NCBI GenBank assembly: GCA_946887105.1
Contig: CAMPKJ010000104.1
Coordinates: 1-15,110 of the forward strand
Source of the DNA: an uncultured Acidobacteriota bacterium
GTDB lineage: Bacteria; Acidobacteriota; Thermoanaerobaculia; Gp7-AA8
Length of the DNA: 15,110 bases
Direction of reading: 5' to 3'
In this document: positions 1 through 4,840 of the stretch, in pieces
Position numbering within the stretch: position 1 is the stretch's first letter
Layout: each line of letters begins with the position of its first letter
Made by a program: the position numbers and the translations under genes
The notes under the pieces: model-generated
The model's input: only the letters and a program-made list of their open reading frames with translations
Told to the model about the DNA's origin: nothing
Databases searched by the model: none

Positions 1-432
1 CCCCTCCTCCGCCCCGGGCGGCGCCGCGCCGTACACGTGCCGGTCGTGCGTGACCAGATCGAACGGCTTGAGGGCCGGATTGGCCGGATATCCGCGGTGC
101 ACGGCCTGGCACTGGTAGCAGACGATCACGTCCTTGACCACGCGCCAGACGATGTAATCGAGGATCGTGACGCCGAGGAGGGACAGGCCCCAGGTCCAGG
201 GCACGAACACCGCGCCGATGGCCACCAATGCCACGCCGGTGGTGCGGTTGAAGTCCTTCTGGAAGTAGAGCTCCTCGTGTCCGCATGCCGCGCAGCGATC
301 GATGATCGCGTCGGCGGGAGGAGCGGTGACTTCCGTCGCTGCGCCACACTCCTCACACGCGCGAGCGGCCTCGCCGGCGGTGCGGGCGAGGCGCTGCTCG
401 CATTGCGGGCAGAGGTAGTGGACGGAAGCCAT
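1..432 (-). CDS. Zinc-ribbon membrane protein (3' end outside window)
   Basis: The frame starts at the ATG at 432 and stays open to the left edge, giving at least 144 residues with the C-terminus missing. Two CxxC pairs (C8/C11 and C26/C29) form an N-terminal zinc ribbon. A second set is split: C47/C50 precede, and C105/C108 follow, a hydrophobic stretch at about residues 65-97 that looks like one long or two short membrane segments. The split pairs could still meet in one metal site if the membrane segment is a hairpin that returns to the same side. It lies downstream of efp on the same strand, 38 bases after the efp stop, with a hairpin in the gap. I do not recognise a named family; function is unknown. 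The coding frame is well supported by the ordered cysteine pattern. Confidence 0.72.
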   Translation of the reverse strand, partial: MASVHYLCPQCEQRLARTAGEAARACEECGAATEVTAPPADAIIDRCAACGHEELYFQKDFNRTTGVALVAIGAVFVPWTWGLSLLGVTILDYIVWRVVKDVIVCYQCQAVHRGYPANPALKPFDLVTHDRHVYGAAPPGAEEG

Positions 433-448
433 TCAGGCGTTACGTTAC

Positions 449-470
449 AGCTCGCAGCGAGCTGCGAGCT
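449..470 (-). terminator. Perfect hairpin between efp and the zinc-ribbon gene
   Basis: AGCTCGCAG (449-457) and CTGCGAGCT (462-470) are perfect reverse complements around a four-base loop. The stem directly abuts the efp stop codon at 471-473. No T-run follows on the minus strand, so it may be a weak terminator, an attenuator or an mRNA-stabilising stem that separates expression of efp from the downstream gene. Confidence 0.5.
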
Positions 471-1028
471 TCATCGCGCGCGCTCGAGGTAGCGGTTCTC
501 GCTCGGGTCGACGATGATCTCTTCGCCTTCGGTGACGAATGGCGGGACCTGCACCGTCACGCCGTTCTCCAGCGTGGCCGGCTTGTACGACGACGACTGC
601 GTCGCGCCCTTCACCATCGGCTGCGTCTCAGCGATCTTCACCTTCATCGTCTTCGGCAGCTCGACGCCGATCGGCTTCGACTCGTGGAACTGCACCTGGA
701 TCTTCAGGCCGGGCTGGAGCCACGCGGCCGCATCGCCGAGATCGTCCTCGCTGATCTCGATCTGCTCGTAGTTCTCGGTGTTCATGAAGTGATGCGCGTG
801 GCCGTCGGAGTAGAGGTACTCCATCTCGTGCTGGGAGATGTAGGCCTGCTCGATGTCGTCGTTGGAGCGGAAGCGGTGCTCGAACTGATTGCCGGTGCGG
901 AGGTTGCGGAGCTTCGCCTGCACCATCGCGCGCAGGTTGCCCGGCGTGTGATGGCGGAAGTCCATGACCTTGCAAAGGTCTCCCTCGAACAGAATGACGA
1001 TGCCTTTGCGAATGTCGTTGGCCTGCAT
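471..1028 (-). CDS. efp: Translation elongation factor P, loop-tip Asn variant
   Basis: A 185-residue protein, the normal EF-P length, with the KOW-like N domain followed by two OB-fold domains. Family landmarks are visible: DIRKGIVILFEGDLCKVMDF at the N-terminus, then AKLRNLRTGNQFEHRF, YLYSDGHAHHFMNTENYEQI, and the C-terminal PATLENGVTVQVPPFVTEGE. EF-P binds between the P and E sites of the ribosome and relieves stalling at polyproline. The start at 1028 was chosen because AAAGGA lies five bases upstream and the homology begins there; the same frame is open farther upstream, but that extension overlaps the divergent gene and looks unlike EF-P. Oddity: the loop normally reading P-G-K/R-G is P-G-N-L-R (P29 to R33), so the residue usually modified is Asn31. 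No modification gene (EpmA/B, EarP) is nearby. The EF-P call is very secure. Confidence 0.96.
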   Translation of the reverse strand: MQANDIRKGIVILFEGDLCKVMDFRHHTPGNLRAMVQAKLRNLRTGNQFEHRFRSNDDIEQAYISQHEMEYLYSDGHAHHFMNTENYEQIEISEDDLGDAAAWLQPGLKIQVQFHESKPIGVELPKTMKVKIAETQPMVKGATQSSSYKPATLENGVTVQVPPFVTEGEEIIVDPSENRYLERAR

Positions 1029-1033
1029 GTGAA

Positions 1034-1039
1034 TCCTTT
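1034..1039 (-). promoter_or_regulatory. Ribosome binding site of efp
   Basis: AAAGGA on the minus strand, five bases before the ATG at 1028. It decides the efp start against the longer open frame. Confidence 0.7.
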
Positions 1040-1062
1040 CGATAGACTCCGGGTCGCGGCGC

Positions 1063-1091
1063 ATTCTAGCTGCAGGGAGACGCACTGTGAG
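1063..1091 (-). promoter_or_regulatory. Candidate sigma-70-like promoter for efp
   Basis: On the minus strand CTCACA (1091-1086, four of six matches to TTGACA) and TAGAAT (1068-1063) are separated by 17 bases. Transcription would start near 1055, leaving a leader of about 27 bases with the efp ribosome site in it. The -35 lies over the first codons of the divergent lipoprotein gene. This is a pattern match only. Confidence 0.3.
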
Positions 1092-2241
1092 ATTTGCGAG
1101 ATTTTTCCTGGTTGCCGCGCTGATGGCGACGGCCTGCCGCCCCGGCCCCGAAACCCAAACGGCTGCCCAAACTGCGGACTCGTCAGGGGATATTCCAGTT
1201 GGAGTGTACGGCGCGCTGACCGGCGACCAGGCCGCGTTCGGCACCTCGACGGTCAACGGCGTGCGCATCGCCGCCGACGAGATCAACGCCGCAGGAGGCG
1301 TCCTCGGCAGAAAAATCCGCCTCGTGGTCGAAGACGATCAGGGCCGCGCCGAGGAAGCCGCGTCCGTGGTCACGAAATTGATCACCAGCGACCGCGTCGA
1401 GGCGCTCATCGGCGAGAACTCCTCGAACCAGTCGCTCGCCGCCGCGCCGATCGCGCAGGCGAACGGAGTGCCGATGATCTCTCCGTCGTCGACGAATCCC
1501 GCGGTGACGGAAAAGGGGGATTACATCTTCCGCGTCTGCTTCACCGATCCCTATCAGGGCAAAGCGCTGGCGACGTTTGCCCGCTCGAATCTGAAGCTCA
1601 ACAACGCCGCAATCCTCGTCGACAGGAAGAACGATTACTCCGTCGGATTGGCCGGCGTGTTCCGCAAAGACTTCGAAGCATCCGGCGGAAGGATCGTCGC
1701 GGAGCAGAGCTACAGCGGCGGCGACACGGAATTCCGTCCGCAGCTCACCGCGATCAAGGCCGCGTCGCCGCAGGTGGTGTTCATCCCCGGCTTCTATACG
1801 GAAGTCGGACAGATCGCCATCCAGGCCCGCGACCTCGGATTGAACGCGCCGCTGGTCGGCGGCGACGGCTGGGACTCGCCGGTGGTGATCCAGATCGGCG
1901 GCAAAGCAATCGAAGGCTCGTACTTCTCGGATCACTACTTCGTCGGCGACACGCGTCCGGTGGTGCAGAAGTTCGTCGCCGAATACGAAAGACGCCACGG
2001 CAAGAAGCCGGAGGCGACGGCGGCTCTGGGATATGACGCGCTGCACATCTGGGCGAATGCTGCACGACGTGCCGGATCGCTCGACAAGAAACTGATCCGC
2101 GATCAGATCGCCACGACGAAAGACTACGACGGAGTGTCCGGCAAGACCACCATGGGTCCGGATCGCAATCCACAGAAGCCGGTGGCGATGATCAAGATCG
2201 AAAACGGGCAGATGAACTTTGCGGGGTGGGTGAACCCGTAG
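1087..2241 (+). CDS. Branched-chain amino acid ABC transporter-type binding lipoprotein (LivJ/LivK family)
   Basis: 384 residues, typical of the type I periplasmic binding protein (Peripla_BP_6) family. A signal sequence ends in a lipobox-like ATA-C17, so this is probably a lipoprotein with a Thr/Ala/Gln-rich tether (about 18-34). The first lobe opens with IPVGVYGALTGDQAAFGTST and NGVRIAADEINAAGGVLGRK, the canonical family start, followed by the VVEDDQGRAEEAASV strand-helix and the ligand-pocket region MISPSSTNPAVTEKGDYIFR. The start is a GTG with AGGGAG (1074-1079) seven bases upstream. Relatives bind Leu/Ile/Val, other amino acids, amides or aromatic acids, so the ligand cannot be read from sequence. 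No permease or ATPase genes accompany it here: it is an orphan that must use a transporter encoded elsewhere or act in sensing. Confidence 0.92.
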   Translation: MRFARFFLVAALMATACRPGPETQTAAQTADSSGDIPVGVYGALTGDQAAFGTSTVNGVRIAADEINAAGGVLGRKIRLVVEDDQGRAEEAASVVTKLITSDRVEALIGENSSNQSLAAAPIAQANGVPMISPSSTNPAVTEKGDYIFRVCFTDPYQGKALATFARSNLKLNNAAILVDRKNDYSVGLAGVFRKDFEASGGRIVAEQSYSGGDTEFRPQLTAIKAASPQVVFIPGFYTEVGQIAIQARDLGLNAPLVGGDGWDSPVVIQIGGKAIEGSYFSDHYFVGDTRPVVQKFVAEYERRHGKKPEATAALGYDALHIWANAARRAGSLDKKLIRDQIATTKDYDGVSGKTTMGPDRNPQKPVAMIKIENGQMNFAGWVNP

Positions 2242-2259
2242 AAGTACTCCGTTTATACT
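2231..2259 (+). promoter_or_regulatory. Candidate promoter of the DUF3617 gene
   Basis: TATACT (2254-2259) is the only good -10-like hexamer in the 46-base gap, and would start RNA near 2267, about 20 bases before the ATG. The -35 region (about TGAACC, 17 bases upstream) matches poorly, so this is tentative. Confidence 0.28.
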
Positions 2260-2276
2260 CTTGCAAAACACCCAAT

Positions 2277-2284
2277 GGAGGAAA
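2277..2284 (+). promoter_or_regulatory. Strong ribosome binding site of the DUF3617 gene
   Basis: GGAGGAAA, with GGAGG six bases before the ATG at 2288. It fixes that start over upstream non-ATG possibilities and suggests high expression. Confidence 0.75.
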
Positions 2285-2287
2285 CTC

Positions 2288-2710
2288 ATGCGTAAGTTCG
2301 TGACGTACGCGTTTGCCGCTCTCGCGGCGGTCGCGGTGGTAGTTCCGGCGCAGGGCGCCGATCATCCGCAGAAGCCCGGCAAGTGGCAGGTGAAGTTCCA
2401 GATGGAGATGCCGGGCATGCCGTTCAAGATGCCGCCCATCACGACCGAGGTCTGCATCACGGAAGAGGACCTGAAGGATCCGCAGAAGGCCGTCCCGGGC
2501 GATCCGAAGCAGAAGTGCACCGTCGGCGACTACAAGGTCGACGGCAACACCGTCACCTGGACCGTGGACTGCCCGAAGGACAAGACCAAGGGGACCGGCG
2601 AGATCACGTTCACTGAGGACGCGTACGACGGCTGGATGAAGATGACCGTCGGCGAGCAGGAGATGACTACGAAGTACTCCGGCAAGCTCCTCGGCGACTG
2701 CAAGAAGTAG
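2288..2710 (+). CDS. Secreted DUF3617 family protein
   Basis: 140 residues beginning with a clear Sec signal peptide (about 1-23, hydrophobic AALAAVAVVVP then AQG-A). The mature part matches the DUF3617 pattern: PGKWQVKFQMEMPGMP near the start, an early Cys in TEVCITEEDL, a central KQKC, WTVDC, and a Cys close to the C-terminus. The four cysteines (C56, C77, C95, C138) are spaced for two disulfides in an exported beta-rich protein. The function of this family is unknown. The gene is monocistronic-looking: 46 bases after the binding-protein gene and convergent with the MauE-like gene, whose stop is one base from its own. Repeat A, directly downstream, could act as a transcription end. Confidence 0.85.
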   Translation: MRKFVTYAFAALAAVAVVVPAQGADHPQKPGKWQVKFQMEMPGMPFKMPPITTEVCITEEDLKDPQKAVPGDPKQKCTVGDYKVDGNTVTWTVDCPKDKTKGTGEITFTEDAYDGWMKMTVGEQEMTTKYSGKLLGDCKK

Positions 2711-2711
2711 C

Positions 2712-3251
2712 TTACGCGGTTCCTCGGTTCCTCGGTTCCTCGGAGTTCCTCGGCGTCGCTGCCGAGGAACCGAGGAACTCCGAGGAACTCCGAGGAACTC
2801 GTCCAAGACGTTCCGCCCACCAGAGCTGCGCGATCATCAGCAGCATCCCCGCGTCGCGAATCAGCACGATCCACATATCGCGGATGCGTTCGTCGTACGT
2901 CTTGTTTGCGGCCGACGTATCGAAGCATCCGCAGTCGATGGCGTTGCCGCGCGCGAGATTGATCGTGATCGCGATCATGAACGTGACCAGCAGCAGCGTC
3001 ACGATCCATCGCGCCGGACGCACCCACACGCCGAGGATCAGAGCCAGGCCGGTCACGAGCTCCACCCACGGCATCGCCAGCGCGCTGATGTTGATCAGAC
3101 TGCCGGGGAGGATGCGGTAGTTGTAGATCATGTGCGCGAACGACGGCGGATCGGCGATCTTCGGCAGCGCCGCGGCGACGAAAATCGCGCCGAGGGCGAT
3201 CTGCACGCGTACGGTCAACCAGGGGTGCGCGAGGCGTTCACGAACGGTCAT
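2712..3251 (-). CDS. MauE/DoxX-like integral membrane protein
   Basis: 179 residues with four predicted membrane segments (about 15-32, 51-75, 82-100, 124-144), the usual layout for the MauE/DoxX superfamily. The motif AIDCGCF (C107, C109) after the third segment is the redox CxC typical of MauE-like proteins, which are thought to help handle thiols or disulfides in the membrane. The start at 3251 overlaps the rhodanese stop by ATGA, indicating translational coupling; a longer frame to 3344 runs deep into the rhodanese gene and was rejected. Oddity: residues 151-178 (V-P-R-S-S-S-E-F-L-G onward, rich in Ser, Arg, Glu, Pro) are translated from repeat A, with the TAA stop just beyond it, so the natural protein probably ended near residue 150 before the repeat arrived. 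Confidence 0.85.
   Translation of the reverse strand: MTVRERLAHPWLTVRVQIALGAIFVAAALPKIADPPSFAHMIYNYRILPGSLINISALAMPWVELVTGLALILGVWVRPARWIVTLLLVTFMIAITINLARGNAIDCGCFDTSAANKTYDERIRDMWIVLIRDAGMLLMIAQLWWAERLGRVPRSSSEFLGSSAATPRNSEEPRNRGTA
2718..2800. repeat. Repeat A, copy 1: palindrome of tandem TTCCTCGG units
   Basis: The left arm (2718-2754) is built from GGTTCCTC (8 nt) and GGAGTTCCTC (10 nt) units. The right arm (2761-2800) carries the reverse complement as CGAGGAAC and CGAGGAACTC units, around a short loop near 2755-2760. The arms pair almost completely, differing by 2-base indels between 8- and 10-nt units. A related element lies at 10383-10478. It sits immediately after the DUF3617 stop and inside the 3' end of the opposite-strand MauE-like gene. 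Confidence 0.9.
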
Positions 3252-3973
3252 GGCTGCGCACCTGTCTTCACTGCGCCTCCGCGATTCTGCCAGTCCGGGA
3301 AGCCGTCCTTGTAGACGTAGACGTTGTTGAACTGAATGCCCCACAGCTTCTGCGCCAGCATGTGCGAATCCTCGCAGGCGCCGCCGGAACAGTAGATGAC
3401 GATCGGCTTGTCCTGATCGGCAGGATCGCTCCGCTCGCCGTAGAGCGCGTTGACTTTGTCATCGATGTCCGATTCCCAGACAGAAAACGAGCGCGCGCCG
3501 GCGATGTGTCCTTCTTCATAGATCGAGGTGCGGCGCGCGTCGAGGAACAGGACACCGTTCGCGTGCAGCAGGGCCGCGTCGGCGCCGCTGATCTCCACCG
3601 CCGCCTGCGATGGATGCGGTTTGAAGCGCGCCAGCGGATCGGCGGCAGGCTTCGGTGCAGGCACAGTGGGAGCGGGGACGGGCGCGGGTGCATTGGTCGC
3701 GGTCGCGACGGTAGTCGTGGTCACGGGCGCTGGCTCTATCGTTTCCGTTGGCACCGGCGCCGCTGTCCCACTCGTTTCCGTGATGACGGGCGCTGCCGTG
3801 ACCGGCGGCGGCGCGACGCGCTCCGGCTCCTTCGGCGGAACCTTCAACGCGTTCGGGTAATACCCCGGCAGCATCAAACGCCGCGTACGGGACGCAAAAC
3901 CATTCGTGACGATCGCGAGCACGAGCGCAATCGCGATCAACACCACCGCGCGGGCAAACGAGTTCTTCAGCAT
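3248..3973 (-). CDS. Membrane-anchored rhodanese-like domain protein
   Basis: 241 residues. An N-terminal membrane segment (about 8-26) is followed by a long Pro/Ala/Thr/Val-rich low-complexity linker (about 46-112), then a rhodanese domain (about 120-235). Visible landmarks are LFLDARRTSIYEEGHIAGAR, and the active-site loop in VIYCSGGACEDSHMLA, where C195 is the expected catalytic persulfide cysteine. The loop has a second cysteine (C200) and lacks the usual trailing Arg; this form occurs in rhodaneses paired with DoxX/MauE proteins. The C-terminal GFPDWQNRGG is the family's closing motif. The membrane topology suggests a periplasmic domain. It likely transfers sulfur or works as a thiol redox partner of the overlapping MauE-like protein. 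Confidence 0.9.
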   Translation of the reverse strand: MLKNSFARAVVLIAIALVLAIVTNGFASRTRRLMLPGYYPNALKVPPKEPERVAPPPVTAAPVITETSGTAAPVPTETIEPAPVTTTTVATATNAPAPVPAPTVPAPKPAADPLARFKPHPSQAAVEISGADAALLHANGVLFLDARRTSIYEEGHIAGARSFSVWESDIDDKVNALYGERSDPADQDKPIVIYCSGGACEDSHMLAQKLWGIQFNNVYVYKDGFPDWQNRGGAVKTGAQP

Positions 3974-3983
3974 CGTTCTTGAG

Positions 3984-4004
3984 ACGCGCGGAACCGCCGC
4001 GCGT
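3984..4004 (-). terminator. GC hairpin upstream of the rhodanese gene
   Basis: ACGCGCGG (3984-3991) and CCGCGCGT (3997-4004) pair perfectly around AACCG. It lies 18 bases beyond the stop of the upstream minus-strand gene and 10 bases before the rhodanese start. It could end the glgX transcript or structure the rhodanese leader. No T-tract is present on the minus strand. Confidence 0.4.
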
Positions 4005-4021
4005 TACGCGGGGATGGTAAC

Positions 4022-4840
4022 TCACTGCGCCGCGCGCCCAGGCGTGCCGAGGTCTTCCAGCCATTGCCTCATGATCGATTTCGTGAGCCACTGAGCGTGC
4101 TCGAGGTGCATCGGCTTGCTCGGCGCTTCCCATTGCTGCGCATGTCGAAAAAGGTTCGCGGTGCGCTTGAACAGTCGTAGCTCGGCCTTTCCGCACCAGC
4201 CGCGATCCGCGATGGCGTCGAAGTCGCTCGATTTGGCGCCGCGTTCGTGCAACTCCAGAGCGACTGCCTCGATGGCCGCGTACATCGCCGGCCAGTCGGG
4301 CCGATCTTCACCGAGAAACGCCAGCGCCTCGGCAACTCGATCCACACTGGTGGCCGTCCGCATCAGACTGGCTGCGAACGGCGTCCGCAGTCTCTCGCGG
4401 TCGTGATCGATCCGCGCCGCCTCTGCCTGACTCACCGCCGCGATCTCCGCGGTCATCGAAATCTGAACGCCGTGATGCGTGCCATCCTCGCGCCGGCAGA
4501 CAATCGGTCCGACGTCCGGCGGCACGTGTCCGCCGAGGAATACATTCAGGATCGAGACGGCGCGCTTCAACAGCGCCTCGGTGCGAGTCCTGACTTCGTC
4601 TTCGTCATCGATCGCGTTGAGCGCTTCCGATCGCAGGATGAACCCGGGATGCGCCGTCAGCGCGGGCCACCGCCCGCCTGCGTCGAGCGCTCGCAGCAAG
4701 TCGGCGCCCTCCTGCGAGTCCTGCATCGTTTCGTGTTTCAGCTGCGCGGGGCCGCTCTCCAGCATCGGAAGCAGCGCTTGCAGCGTATGTTCGTCCCCGT
4801 CGACGCGGATTGCCCAGTTGTGGCTGTGCCGATCTTCCAT
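4022..4840 (-). CDS. Hypothetical protein translationally coupled to glgX
   Basis: 272 residues starting MEDRHSHNWAIRVDGDEHTL. I do not recognise the family. It looks soluble: no signal peptide or membrane segment, acidic and charged overall, with an N-terminal part containing DEDEVRTRTEALLKRAVSIL and VPPDVGPIVCRREDGTHHG, and a mainly helical C-terminal half (about 140-265) containing SVDRVAEALAFLGEDRPDWP, AIADRGWCGKAELRLFKRTA and PSKPMHLEHAQWLTKSIMRQ. The ATG overlaps the glgX stop as TAATG (4842-4838), so ribosomes finishing glgX can restart here. The same frame is open upstream into glgX, but that part is a shadow. The tight coupling suggests co-expression with glycogen breakdown, but no activity can be assigned. 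Confidence 0.8.
   Translation of the reverse strand: MEDRHSHNWAIRVDGDEHTLQALLPMLESGPAQLKHETMQDSQEGADLLRALDAGGRWPALTAHPGFILRSEALNAIDDEDEVRTRTEALLKRAVSILNVFLGGHVPPDVGPIVCRREDGTHHGVQISMTAEIAAVSQAEAARIDHDRERLRTPFAASLMRTATSVDRVAEALAFLGEDRPDWPAMYAAIEAVALELHERGAKSSDFDAIADRGWCGKAELRLFKRTANLFRHAQQWEAPSKPMHLEHAQWLTKSIMRQWLEDLGTPGRAAQ

Noticed and set aside
1029..1286. N-terminal extension of EF-P to 1286
   Set aside because: EF-P homology and the ribosome site put the start at 1028; the extension overlaps the divergent lipoprotein gene.
684..2036. Long plus-strand open frame of 450 codons across efp and the binding-protein gene
   Set aside because: It is antisense to efp and out of frame with the lipoprotein gene; composition is Arg-rich shadow sequence typical of GC-rich DNA with no recognisable motif.
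1183..2289. Minus-strand open frame of 368 codons opposite the binding-protein gene
   Set aside because: The plus strand encodes a textbook LivJ-type protein with a lipobox and ribosome site; the antisense product is His/Arg/Asp-rich without domains.
2718..2800. CRISPR array or tandem repeat locus
   Set aside because: Units are only 8-10 bases without unique spacers, and the second half is the inverted complement; it is a palindromic element.
3252..3344. Longer start for the MauE-like protein
   Set aside because: The extra residues overlap rhodanese coding sequence and are not membrane-like; the ATGA overlap at 3251 is the natural start.
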